A stretch of DNA of 64,000 nucleotides from a beta proteobacterium AAP51 (lineage in GTDB: Bacteria; Pseudomonadota; Gammaproteobacteria; Burkholderiales; Burkholderiaceae_C), in contig LJHT01000085.1 in assembly GCA_001295905.1 (NCBI GenBank), positions 1 through 64,000 on the forward strand, given 5' to 3'. Positions 27,330 to 35,858 of the stretch are shown here, in pieces; position 1 is the first letter of the stretch; each line of letters opens with the position of its first letter. Both the position numbers and the translations under genes were made by a program. The notes under the pieces were generated by a model. It did not search any database. It was not told the origin of the DNA and worked only from the letters and a program-made list of their open reading frames with translations.

Positions 27330-29744
27330 GTGATCATCTACCAGGCCGACAAGCGCCAGTTCCTGCAGCACGTGCTGCGCGACGACATCGAGGACGTGAT
27401 GTCGCGCCACTTCCGCGCCGCCACCGGCCGCGGCGTGGGCCCGTCGGAGCTGAACGCCTGGAAGCACTCGCTGTTCGAGATGAGCAAGGTGCTGCAGGAC
27501 GAGGAGATCCCGGACGACGCAGCCATCGGCATCGAGTACCAGTTGCCGCAGACCTCGCGCCGCATCGATTTCATCATCGCCGGCGAAGACGACACGCGGC
27601 GCCAGAAGGTGGTGATCGTCGAGCTCAAGCAGTGGAGCGAGTCGCGCCGCAGCGAGAAGGACGCCATCGTTTGGGCGCGGCGCGGCGGCCGCGCGGGTGA
27701 ACAGGAAGGGCCGCACCCCTCGTACCAGGCCTGGTCGTACGCGGCATACCTGCAGGACTTCAACACTGGCGTGCAGGACAGCGGCCTGGCGCTGCAGCCC
27801 TGCGCCTACCTGCACAACCACCCGCGCGATGGCGAGATCGACCACCCGCACTACCAGGCACACATCGAGCGCGCGCCGCTGTTCCTGAAGCGCGAGCGCG
27901 AGCGGCTGGCCGAGTTCATCCGCCGCCACATCCGGCACGGCGACCGCCGTGGTGCGCTGTACACGCTGGAGAACGGGCGCATCCGCCCCAGCAAGATGCT
28001 GGCCGACAGCGTGCAGGGCCTGCTGCAGGGCAAGCCCGAGTTCGTGCTGATCGACGCGCAGAAGCTGGTGTTCGAGACGGTGCTGGCGGCCGATGCCCGC
28101 GCGGCCGCGCGCAAGCAGGTGCTCATCGTGCGCGGCGGGCCGGGCACCGGCAAGTCGGTGCTGGCCATCAACCTGCTCGCCGCGCTGCTGGCGCGCGGGC
28201 GCAACGCGCGCTACGTGTCGAAGAACGCGGCGCCGCGCGCGGTGTACGAGGCGCGCCTGACGGGTACCTTCACCAAGACGCGCATCAGCAACCTCTTCAG
28301 CGGCTCGGGCGCCTTCGTGAACGAGACGGCGGACACGCACGACACGCTCATCGTCGACGAGGCGCACCGCCTCAACGCCAAGAGCGGCCTGTACCGCAAC
28401 CTGGGCGAGAACCAGGTGCGCGAGCTGATCCAGGCCGCGCGCTGCACGGTGTTCTTCGTCGACGACGACCAGGTCGTCACCGTGCACGACATCGGCCACA
28501 GCGGCGAACTGCGCCGCCACGCCGAGGCGGCCGGCGCAGAGATCACCGAACTGCAGCTCGACTCGCAGTTCCGCTGCAACGGCTCCGACGGCTACCTGCA
28601 GTGGCTGGATGACCTGCTGGGCATCCGCGAGACGGCGCACCCCCAACTGGACCCGCGCGAGTTCGACTTCCGCGTCTTCGACGACCCGGCGCAACTGCAC
28701 GCCGTGATCGAGCGCCGCAACCGCGGCAACAACCGCTCGCGCGTGGTGGCCGGCTACTGCTGGGCCTGGCCGAGCAAGCGCGATCCGGCAGCCTGGGACA
28801 TCGAGATGCCCGCCTTCGGCTACCGCCGCCGCTGGAACCTCGACAAGGACGGCAGCCTGTGGATCGTCACGCCGGGCTCGGTGGACCAGGTGGGCTGCAT
28901 CCACACCTGCCAGGGGCTGGAGCTGGACGTCGTGGGCGTGATCATCGGCCCCGACCTGGCGTTGCGCGACGGCCGCATCGTCGTCGACGCCTCGAAGCGG
29001 GCCTCGTCCGACCAGTCGGTGCGCGGCCTGCGCCAGATGTCGCGCGACAGGCCCGCCGAGGCCGCGGTGCTGGCCGAGCGCATCGTGAAGAACACCTACC
29101 GCACGCTGATGTCGCGCGGCATGAAGGGCTGCTACGTCTACTGCGTGGACGCGGCGCTGGCCGAGCACCTCCGCTCCCGGCTGGCCGCACCGGCGGCGCA
29201 ACCTGCGCCGCCACCCGCCGCCGAGCCCGCGCGGCCGCTGCGGCTCGTCTCCGAGGCCGAACGCCGCGCCGGCGTGCCGGCGGCGCCGCTGGTGAGCCTG
29301 CGCTTTGCCGCCGGCGCGTTCAGCGAGGGGCAGGCGCTGGACGAGGGCGCCGAGGCCTGGGTGGCGCTACCCGACTGGGTGGCGCCCGCGCCGGGGCTGT
29401 TCGTCGCGCAGGTGGAGGGCGAGTCGATGAACCGCCGCATCCCGGGCGGCTCGTGGAACCTGTTCCGCGCCGCACCCGCGGGCACCCGCGAGGGCAAGAT
29501 CGTCGTCGTGCAGCACCGCGGCATCGCCGACCCCGACACGGGCGGCCGCTACACCCTCAAGCGCTACCGCAGCGAGAAGGTGGCCGACGAGGCCGGCGGC
29601 TGGCGGCACACGCGCATCGTGCTGCAGCCTGAGTCCGACCAGCCAGGGTACGCACCCATCGTGCTGGAACTCGGACCGGAGCAGGACGAGGTGCAGGTGG
29701 TGGCGGAGTGGCTGATGACGATGCCGCCGCACGGCGACGGCTGA
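27330..29744 (+). CDS. PD-(D/E)XK nuclease - SF1 (DUF2075) helicase - LexA/S24-fold fusion protein
   Basis: An 804-residue, three-part protein. Residues 60-165 look like a restriction-endonuclease fold: GIEYQLP, RRIDFIIAG (D80) and VVIVELKQW (E98, K100). Residues 260-610 are a DUF2075/Schlafen-like superfamily 1 helicase: Walker A GGPGTGKS (269-276), Walker B LIVDEAH (340-346), motif III TVFFVDDDQ, LQLDSQFRC (408-415) and VGCIHTCQGLELDVVGVIIG (521-540). After a Pro/Ala linker (615-650) comes an S24/LexA-like domain with VEGESMNRRIPGG (S699) and RYTLKRYRSE (K744), and an Ala-Gly pair (661-662) 37 residues before the serine, as in LexA and UmuD self-cleavage. Start is GTG 27330. A role in phage defence with damage-triggered processing is an inference. 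Confidence 0.85.
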   Translation: MIIYQADKRQFLQHVLRDDIEDVMSRHFRAATGRGVGPSELNAWKHSLFEMSKVLQDEEIPDDAAIGIEYQLPQTSRRIDFIIAGEDDTRRQKVVIVELKQWSESRRSEKDAIVWARRGGRAGEQEGPHPSYQAWSYAAYLQDFNTGVQDSGLALQPCAYLHNHPRDGEIDHPHYQAHIERAPLFLKRERERLAEFIRRHIRHGDRRGALYTLENGRIRPSKMLADSVQGLLQGKPEFVLIDAQKLVFETVLAADARAAARKQVLIVRGGPGTGKSVLAINLLAALLARGRNARYVSKNAAPRAVYEARLTGTFTKTRISNLFSGSGAFVNETADTHDTLIVDEAHRLNAKSGLYRNLGENQVRELIQAARCTVFFVDDDQVVTVHDIGHSGELRRHAEAAGAEITELQLDSQFRCNGSDGYLQWLDDLLGIRETAHPQLDPREFDFRVFDDPAQLHAVIERRNRGNNRSRVVAGYCWAWPSKRDPAAWDIEMPAFGYRRRWNLDKDGSLWIVTPGSVDQVGCIHTCQGLELDVVGVIIGPDLALRDGRIVVDASKRASSDQSVRGLRQMSRDRPAEAAVLAERIVKNTYRTLMSRGMKGCYVYCVDAALAEHLRSRLAAPAAQPAPPPAAEPARPLRLVSEAERRAGVPAAPLVSLRFAAGAFSEGQALDEGAEAWVALPDWVAPAPGLFVAQVEGESMNRRIPGGSWNLFRAAPAGTREGKIVVVQHRGIADPDTGGRYTLKRYRSEKVADEAGGWRHTRIVLQPESDQPGYAPIVLELGPEQDEVQVVAEWLMTMPPHGDG

Positions 29745-29773
29745 CGGCCTGGGGGCGACCCGAACGAAGCCGT

Positions 29774-30187
29774 CTAGAGCGCCAGCAGATGCCGCTTCGC
29801 CGCGCCACGCACCGCCGACAGCGGCACGGCGGCATCGAAGGTCGCCAGCGCGCCGCCGTGCCGCACGGCCAGGGCCAGCAGGTAGGCGTCGATGATCTGG
29901 CGGTGGCCATGCAGCCGCGTGAAGTCGACGGCCTGCTCGTCGAGCACCGACACCTCGTCGGGCCAGAAGGCATGGTCCACCGCCTCGGTGATGGCGCGCA
30001 AGCCCTCGGCCACCTGGCCCGGCGTGACGCGGTGCGTGGCCGAATAGGCCGGCGCGCTGAGCACGCGCAAGACGCCGTTATCGACGATGGGGCAAGTGGC
30101 AATGCGCCGCGGCTCGGCCGCATCGGCATCCAGCCACTCGTTGGCGCGGCGCGAGAACACGTGCGCGTCGTCGAGCAGCGTGCGCAT
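29774..30187 (-). CDS. vapC: VapC-family PIN-domain toxin, apparently shortened at the N-terminus
   Basis: A 137-residue PIN-domain protein of the group related to mycobacterial VapC (TIGR00028-like): CPIVDNGVLRVLSAPAY, HAFWPDEVSVLD, GHRQIIDAYLLALAVRHGG and LATFDAAVPL. PIN RNases cleave RNA with a cluster of four acidic residues. Family members begin LLDVNVLIALLDPxH, but here the start is MRTLLDDAHVF, so about nine residues after the first Asp are absent, as if a deletion had joined two CTGCTCGAC-like repeats. The remaining acids (D in VDNG, D in IIDAY, D in TFD) are present. It may be inactive or weakened. It follows vapB by 22 bp. Confidence 0.8.
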   Translation of the reverse strand: MRTLLDDAHVFSRRANEWLDADAAEPRRIATCPIVDNGVLRVLSAPAYSATHRVTPGQVAEGLRAITEAVDHAFWPDEVSVLDEQAVDFTRLHGHRQIIDAYLLALAVRHGGALATFDAAVPLSAVRGAAKRHLLAL

Positions 30188-30209
30188 GCTGGCGGCGCCG
30201 CGGCAGGCC

Positions 30210-30452
30210 TCAGGCGCCCTCTGCGTCCAGCCGCCGCTGCACGTGATCGGTCGTGACCACCTCCTTGCGTGCCGGCAGCACCGCAAAGCGCCCGCCGCGC
30301 GGGCCGCGGGCCTGGCCCGGTGCCGTGGCCGGGCGCTGCAGCGACTCGCGCGCCAGGTCGGAGATCACCGCGCCCAGGGAGCGCTTCTCGCGCGCCGCGT
30401 GGGCCTTGGCGGCGATGAGCACGTCGTCGTCGATGTCGAGTGTGGTGCGCAT
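30210..30452 (-). CDS. vapB: VapB-type ribbon-helix-helix antitoxin
   Basis: An 80-residue protein starting MRTTLDIDDDVLIAAKAHAA, then SLGAVISDLARESL, the classic ribbon-helix-helix DNA-binding module of VapB/plasmid-stability antitoxins, with a disordered C-terminal tail (VLPARKEVVTTDHVQRRLD) that should wrap the VapC toxin. It is the first gene of the vapBC pair. A perfect 16-bp palindrome 18 bp upstream is a strong candidate for its own operator. Confidence 0.88.
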   Translation of the reverse strand: MRTTLDIDDDVLIAAKAHAAREKRSLGAVISDLARESLQRPATAPGQARGPRGGRFAVLPARKEVVTTDHVQRRLDAEGA

Positions 30453-30470
30453 GGCGGGCGTCAGATGCGT

Positions 30471-30486
30471 TGATGCGATCGCATCA
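30471..30486. promoter_or_regulatory. Palindromic operator upstream of vapBC
   Basis: TGATGCGATCGCATCA is a perfect 16-bp palindrome ending 18 bp before the vapB ATG, with extra GATGCG/GGCATC-like half-sites on both flanks. Toxin-antitoxin complexes of this family repress their own promoter through such sites. It may also mark the 3' boundary with pntB (80-bp gap). Confidence 0.6.
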
Positions 30487-30532
30487 TGGCATCGGGGCCC
30501 GAGCCCGCGTGCCCTGGCCGCTGCGGGCGCCG

Positions 30533-31951
30533 TCAGGCCCGCAGCGCCGCCAGCACCTCGTCCAGCATCTTCTTCGCATCACCAAACAGCATGCGGTTGT
30601 TCTCTTTGTAGAACAGCGGGTTGTCCACCCCCGCGTAGCCGCTGGCCATGCTGCGCTTCATCACGATGCTGGTCTTGGCCTTCCACACCTCGAGCACCGG
30701 CATGCCGGCGATGGGGCTGGTGGGGTCGTCCTGCGCGGCCGGGTTCACGATGTCGTTGGCGCCGATGACCATGGTGACGTCCGTCTCCGGGAAGTCGTCG
30801 TTGATCTCGTCCATCTCCAGCACGATGTCGTAGGGCACCTTGGCCTCGGCCAGCAGCACGTTCATGTGGCCCGGCATGCGGCCGGCCACGGGGTGGATGC
30901 CGAAGCGGATGTTCACGCCCTTGTCGCGCAGCAGCTTGGTGATCTCGAACACCGTGTGCTGCGCCTGCGCCACCGCCATGCCGTAGCCCGGCACGATGAT
31001 CACGCTCTTGGCTTCCTTCAGCAGCTCGGCCGTCTCGGCCGCACTCACCGGCACCACCTCGCCCGCTGGCTGCGCCGCCGCGCCACCCGCGGCCGCCGGG
31101 GCCGGCGCACCACCGCCGAAGCCACCCGCGATGACGCTGATGAAGTTGCGGTTCATCGCGCGGCACATGATGTAGCTGAGGATGGCGCCGGAGCTGCCCA
31201 CCAGCGCGCCCGTCACGATGAGCAGGTCGTTGCTCAGCATGAAGCCCGTGGCCGCCGCGGCCCAGCCCGAGTAGCTGTTGAGCATGCTCACCACCACCGG
31301 CATGTCGGCGCCGCCGATGGCCATCACCATGTGGATGCCGAAGAGCAGCGCGATGACCGTCATCACCAGCAGCGGCAGCATGCCGGCATTCACGTCGTGC
31401 GACTGCAGGAAGGCGTAGCCGAAGTAGACGACCACCAGCAGCCCCGCCAGGTTCAGCAGGTGGCGCCCCGGCAGCAGCAGCGGCTTGCCGCCGATGCGGC
31501 CCGAGAGCTTGCCGAAGGCCACGACGGAGCCCGAGAAGGTGACGGCGCCGATCAGGATGCCGACGTAGATCTCGACCTCGTGGATGGTCTTCTCGACCGG
31601 CGTGGGGAAGACGGTGGAGGTGTCCACATAGCTCGCGAAGCCCACCAGGCAGGCCGCCAGGCCCACCAGGCTGTGCATCAGCGCCACGAGCTCGGGCATC
31701 TGTGTCATCTGCACCTTCTTCGCGGCGTAGAGGCCGATGGCCCCGCCCACGACGAGCGCGCCCACGATCCACGGGATGCCCGCCGCCGTGACACGCGGCC
31801 CCAGCACGGTGGCGAAGACGGCCAGCGCCATGCCGGCCATGCCCAGGAAGTTGCCGCGGCGCGCCGTCTCGGGGTTCGAGAGACCGCCCAGGCTCATGAT
31901 GAAAAGAATGATCGCGCCGATGTAGGCGACGGTGGCGAGGCTTGCGCTCAT
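30533..31951 (-). CDS. pntB: NAD(P) transhydrogenase subunit beta
   Basis: Membrane subunit of the proton-translocating transhydrogenase, which uses the proton gradient to reduce NADP with NADH. The 472-residue protein has about eight or nine membrane segments (residues 1-265) and then the NADP-binding domain III with [51 protein letters not shown] and [12 protein letters not shown]. An Ala/Gly-rich linker (about 275-300) joins the two. It lies 19 bp downstream of pntA. Confidence 0.96.
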   Translation of the reverse strand: MSASLATVAYIGAIILFIMSLGGLSNPETARRGNFLGMAGMALAVFATVLGPRVTAAGIPWIVGALVVGGAIGLYAAKKVQMTQMPELVALMHSLVGLAACLVGFASYVDTSTVFPTPVEKTIHEVEIYVGILIGAVTFSGSVVAFGKLSGRIGGKPLLLPGRHLLNLAGLLVVVYFGYAFLQSHDVNAGMLPLLVMTVIALLFGIHMVMAIGGADMPVVVSMLNSYSGWAAAATGFMLSNDLLIVTGALVGSSGAILSYIMCRAMNRNFISVIAGGFGGGAPAPAAAGGAAAQPAGEVVPVSAAETAELLKEAKSVIIVPGYGMAVAQAQHTVFEITKLLRDKGVNIRFGIHPVAGRMPGHMNVLLAEAKVPYDIVLEMDEINDDFPETDVTMVIGANDIVNPAAQDDPTSPIAGMPVLEVWKAKTSIVMKRSMASGYAGVDNPLFYKENNRMLFGDAKKMLDEVLAALRA

Positions 31952-31970
31952 GTTCTTGTGGGCCCGTTCA

Positions 31971-33572
31971 TCACTTGCGGAACATGTCCAGCATGCGACG
32001 CGTCACCGCGAAGCCGCCGAACATGTTGATGGCCGTGAGCACCAGCGCCACGACCGCGCACACCAAGATCAAGGTGTTGGGCCGGTCGGCAGCCCCTGCG
32101 GCATCCAGCGGCGGCGCCACCTGCACCAGCGCGCCGATGGCGATGATGGAGCTGATGGCGTTGGTCACGCTCATCAGCGGCGTGTGCAGGCTGGGCGTGA
32201 CGTTCCACACCACCATGTAGCCCACGAAGCAGGCCAGCACGAACACCGTGAAGTGCTGCAGGAAGCTGGCTGGCGCGTAGGCACCGACGAACCAGAACAG
32301 CACCGCACCGACCGCGAACACGATGGCCAGGGTCTTGGCCGACATCGGCTCCACGGAACCGTGGCCGTGGCCCTTGGAGGCCTTGGCCGCGGCCGGTGCA
32401 GCCGCATCGGCCTTGGGTTTCGGGGGCGCCGGCGGCAGCTTGGGCGGCGGCGCCGGCCAGGTGATGGCGCCTTCCTTGATGACCGTCAGGCCGCGGATGG
32501 CATCGTCTTCGAAGTTGACGTTGACGGTGCCGTCCTTCGTCTTGCACAGCTCCTCGAGCAGGCGCAGCAGGTTGGTGGCGTACAGCGTGCTGCTCTGCTT
32601 GGCCAGGCGGCTGGCGAGGTCGGTGTAGCCGACGATGGTGACACCATGCCGCACCACGGCCTGGCCCGGCACGGTGAGTTCGCAGTTGCCGCCTTGTTCA
32701 GCAGCCATGTCGACGATGACGCTGCCCGGCTTCATCGTGGCCACCATCTCGGCGGTGATGAGCTTGGGCGCCGGCTTGCCCGGGATCAGCGCCGTGGTGA
32801 TGATGATGTCGACCTCGCGCGCCTGCTTGGCGTACATCTCGCGCTGCGCGGCCTGGAAGCCCTCGCTCATGACCTTGGCGTAGCCGCCGCCGCCCGAGCC
32901 TTCTTCCTCGTAATCGACCTTCACGAACTCGCCGCCGAGCGAGACCACCTGGTCTGCGACTTCAGCGCGCGTGTCGTTGGCGCGCACGATGGCGCCCAGG
33001 TTGGCCGCCGTGCCGATGGCCGCCAGGCCCGCCACGCCGGCGCCGGCGATGAACACCTTGGCCGGCGGCACCTTGCCCGCGGCCGTGATCTGGCCGTTGA
33101 AGAAACGCCCGAACGCATTCGCCGCCTCGATGACGGCGCGGTAGCCGCTGACGCCGGCCTGCGAGGTCAGCGCGTCCATCTTCTGCGCGCGGCTCAGTTG
33201 CCGCGGCAGTGCATCGATGGCCAGCACCGTGGCCTTCTTCGCGGCCAGCTGCTGCATCAATTCAGGGTTCTGCGCCGGCCAGACGAAGCCGACGAGCATG
33301 GCGCCTTCGCGCAACAGCGCCACTTCCTCGGCGCTGGGCGGGCGCACCTTGAAGACGATGTCGGCGCGCTGGAACAGCGTGGCCGAATCGGGCAGCACCT
33401 CGGCGCCCGCAGCACGGTAGGCCTCGTCGCTGCAGTTGGCGGCGTCGCCGGCACCGCTTTCCACCGCCACCGAAAAGCCCAGCTTGACGAGCTTTTCCAC
33501 CACCTCGGGCACGGTAGCGGCGCGCTTTTCGCCGGGCGCCGTCTCCTTGGGCACACCGATCAGCAAGGCCAT
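31971..33572 (-). CDS. pntA: NAD(P) transhydrogenase subunit alpha
   Basis: A 533-residue subunit with the NAD-binding domain I (about 1-385; [31 protein letters not shown], and the mobile-loop region near [10 protein letters not shown]) fused to the four-helix membrane domain II (about 420-533). The Pro/Lys/Ala-rich linker (about 385-415) carries a GHGHGS patch. This is the single-chain PntA form, not split into alpha1 and alpha2. AGGAG lies eight bases before the ATG. The pntAB operon supplies NADPH. Confidence 0.96.
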   Translation of the reverse strand: MALLIGVPKETAPGEKRAATVPEVVEKLVKLGFSVAVESGAGDAANCSDEAYRAAGAEVLPDSATLFQRADIVFKVRPPSAEEVALLREGAMLVGFVWPAQNPELMQQLAAKKATVLAIDALPRQLSRAQKMDALTSQAGVSGYRAVIEAANAFGRFFNGQITAAGKVPPAKVFIAGAGVAGLAAIGTAANLGAIVRANDTRAEVADQVVSLGGEFVKVDYEEEGSGGGGYAKVMSEGFQAAQREMYAKQAREVDIIITTALIPGKPAPKLITAEMVATMKPGSVIVDMAAEQGGNCELTVPGQAVVRHGVTIVGYTDLASRLAKQSSTLYATNLLRLLEELCKTKDGTVNVNFEDDAIRGLTVIKEGAITWPAPPPKLPPAPPKPKADAAAPAAAKASKGHGHGSVEPMSAKTLAIVFAVGAVLFWFVGAYAPASFLQHFTVFVLACFVGYMVVWNVTPSLHTPLMSVTNAISSIIAIGALVQVAPPLDAAGAADRPNTLILVCAVVALVLTAINMFGGFAVTRRMLDMFRK

Positions 33573-33807
33573 GCAAGCACTCCTCAGTTCTTCTTCGGGC
33601 TGCGACGATTGAAGCAGAAACTTCGCCGGCCGCCGTTCTCGCCAGCGCCGGCGCTGGTGTCCGGGTCTCCAGACGGCACCGCAAAGGCGCCGTACCGTCG
33701 GCCGCTGGCCGGCCTGTTCGGCCTGTTTTTACGGGCGGCGGAAGGTAACACAAACCACTCTCGCCAACAGGGGCACGGTCTTGGCGAAGGCAGCCGGGGC
33801 CGCTGCC

Positions 33808-33813
33808 TAGAAT
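33808..33813 (+). promoter_or_regulatory. -10 box before the FAD oxidoreductase gene
   Basis: TAGAAT ends nine bases before the ATG at 33823, so transcription should start within about three bases of the start codon, giving a leaderless or nearly leaderless mRNA. No convincing -35 hexamer is seen. The rest of the 250-bp gap after pntA shows no gene. Confidence 0.45.
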
Positions 33814-33822
33814 GCACGGGCC

Positions 33823-35058
33823 ATGCCTGAGGTCACCCCACTCCCCACCCAAGCCGATGTGCTGGTGGTCGGTGCCGGCCCGGCCGGCAGCGCCTGCGCG
33901 CTGGCGCTGGCCCGTACCGGCGCCGATGTGGTGCTGGTCGACCAGCACCACTTCCCGCGCGACAAGGTCTGTGGCGACGGCCTCATCCCCGACACCCACG
34001 CCGCACTGAAGCGCCTGGGTGTCTATGAAGAGGTGGCCGCGCTGGCCCAGCCGGTGCCCCATGTGCGCTGCGTGGCGCCGCGCGGTGGCCATGTCGACGT
34101 GCCGGGCACGCTGAGCGTGCTGCCGCGCAAGGTGCTCGACCACGTGCTGGTGCGCGCCGCGCAGCGCGCCGGTGCGCGGCTGCTCACGCCGCTGCGCTTC
34201 GAGGCCCCGCTGTTCGAGGGCGAGCGCGTGGCCGGCGGGCGCTTCCATCTCAGTGACGCCCCCGACGGCACGCCGCCGCACGAGATCCGCGCGCGCTGGA
34301 CGGTGCTGGCCACCGGCGCGGTGCCGCAGGCCCTCACGGCCGCCGGCATGTGCGAGCGCCACACGCCCAGTGGCACCGCCGTGCGGGCCTATGTGCGCCA
34401 CCCCGGCATGACGGACAAGATCGCGCAGCTGCAGGTGGTGTGGCACCGCCGGTTGCGCGGTGGGTATGGCTGGATCTTCCCGGCGCCCGACGGGGTGTTC
34501 AACATCGGCGCCGGCCTCACCGAAAGCCACCTGATGGAAGCCGGGCGCGGCCGCCGCAAGGGCATGAACCTGCGCGAGGTCTTCGAGACCTTCTGCGAAG
34601 TGCACCCACCCGCGGCCGAGCTGATGGCGGGCGGTGAAGTGCTGGGCCCGCTGAAAGGCGCGCCGCTGCGCTTCTCGCTGAATGGCGCGAAATGGTCGCG
34701 CCCGGGCCTGCTGGCGGTGGGCGAGGCCGCGGGCAGCACCTATGCCTTCACTGGCGAAGGCATCGGCAAGGCGCTGGAAGGCGGGCTGCTGGCCGCCGAA
34801 GCGCTGCGCGGCCTGCCGGTCGACGACGCTGCCGTGCGGCAGCACTACGAAGACGGCCTGCGCAAGCTGCTGCCGCAGTTCGTGCTGTACGAACGCGCCG
34901 GCCATGTGAACCACCACCCCTGGCTGGCCGACCTGGTGGTCTGGCGCGCCAGCAAGAGCCCCCGCATCCTGCGCCGCCTGGCCGGCGTGCTGGACGAAAC
35001 CCAGAACCCCGCGCGGCTGTTCACGCTGAGCGGCATCACCAAGCTCATCCTCGAATGA
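33823..35058 (+). CDS. FAD-dependent oxidoreductase, geranylgeranyl reductase family
   Basis: A 411-residue flavoprotein. The N-terminal dinucleotide-binding motif DVLVVGAGPAGSACALALA is followed by VDQHHFPRDKVCGDGLIP, the signature of the geranylgeranyl reductase/halogenase-like group, then VLATGAVPQAL and the second FAD motif LLAVGEAAGSTYAFTGEGIGKALEGG. Members reduce isoprenoid double bonds or act as monooxygenases. No isoprenoid or bacteriochlorophyll genes are adjacent, so substrate is unknown. The stop overlaps the cyclophilin start as ATGA. Confidence 0.85.
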   Translation: MPEVTPLPTQADVLVVGAGPAGSACALALARTGADVVLVDQHHFPRDKVCGDGLIPDTHAALKRLGVYEEVAALAQPVPHVRCVAPRGGHVDVPGTLSVLPRKVLDHVLVRAAQRAGARLLTPLRFEAPLFEGERVAGGRFHLSDAPDGTPPHEIRARWTVLATGAVPQALTAAGMCERHTPSGTAVRAYVRHPGMTDKIAQLQVVWHRRLRGGYGWIFPAPDGVFNIGAGLTESHLMEAGRGRRKGMNLREVFETFCEVHPPAAELMAGGEVLGPLKGAPLRFSLNGAKWSRPGLLAVGEAAGSTYAFTGEGIGKALEGGLLAAEALRGLPVDDAAVRQHYEDGLRKLLPQFVLYERAGHVNHHPWLADLVVWRASKSPRILRRLAGVLDETQNPARLFTLSGITKLILE

Positions 35059-35798
35059 ACCCGGAAAGCGCCATGCAACCGAACCCCCTCGCCAAGACAC
35101 GCCTGCTCTTCGCCACGCTGCTGGCCACTTCCCTGCTGGCCGCCTGTGGTGGCGGCGGTGGCGATGCCGGCACGCCTGCGCCTCCGCCGCCGCCGCCCCC
35201 ACCCCCCGCCGCGGCGCTGTGCACGCCCACCAACGTCAACCCGGCACCTGCGGCCAATGCCCCGCAGGTGACCCTGACGCTGAGCAACGGCGTCGGTGTC
35301 AGTGGCGATGTGGTGCTCACGCTGGATCCCGCACGGGCGCCGCTGACGGTGGCCAACTTCCTGACCTACGTGAACGCCGGCTTCTACGACGGCACGGTCT
35401 TCCACCGCCATGCGCCCACCTTCGTGCTGCAAGGCGGCGGTTATGCCGGGCCCATGACGGCCGGTGGCGTGGTGCCGCCGCTGAAGGCCACCAATGCGCC
35501 CATCACCCTGGAAGACAACGGTGGCCTGTCCAACCAGTGCCTCACCGTGGCGATGGCCCGCACCAACGCCCCCGACTCGGCCAATTCGCAGTTCTATCTG
35601 AACCTGAACAACAACACCTTCCTGGACCGCACGCCGCAGGCGCGCGGCTATGCGGTGTTCGGCAGCGTCACCAGCGGCAACGCCGTGCTCACGGCTGCGA
35701 TCAACGCGCCGTGCACGGCCTGGGCCGGCTTCCTGGGTGCAGGCGAGTGCCTGCCCTCGCCCAACATCACCGTCACGCGCGCCCGCCAGACACGCTGA
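35055..35798 (+). CDS. Cyclophilin-type peptidyl-prolyl isomerase, lipoprotein
   Basis: A 247-residue cyclophilin with a lipoprotein signal (lipobox LLAAC, Cys near residue 31) and a Gly/Pro-rich linker containing about ten consecutive prolines. The catalytic domain shows VANFLTYVNAGFYDGTVFHR (catalytic Arg), FVLQGGGY, ITLEDNGGLSN, TVAMARTNAPDSANSQFYLN and YAVFGSVTSG. It should catalyse proline isomerisation in the periplasm from a membrane anchor. ATG 35055 overlaps the previous stop; ATG 35073 (MQPNPLAK) is an alternative with a more normal signal peptide. Confidence 0.9.
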   Translation: MNPESAMQPNPLAKTRLLFATLLATSLLAACGGGGGDAGTPAPPPPPPPPPAAALCTPTNVNPAPAANAPQVTLTLSNGVGVSGDVVLTLDPARAPLTVANFLTYVNAGFYDGTVFHRHAPTFVLQGGGYAGPMTAGGVVPPLKATNAPITLEDNGGLSNQCLTVAMARTNAPDSANSQFYLNLNNNTFLDRTPQARGYAVFGSVTSGNAVLTAAINAPCTAWAGFLGAGECLPSPNITVTRARQTR

Positions 35799-35858
35799 AG
35801 CCGCGCCGCCAAGCCCGCCGAAGAAGCCCGCCGCACAAGCCCACCCCGCAAGCCCTCC

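Noticed and set aside
33573..33822. GC-rich palindromic words after pntA considered as a terminator or small gene
   Set aside because: No continuous stem followed by a T-run could be drawn, and open frames across it lack coding character.
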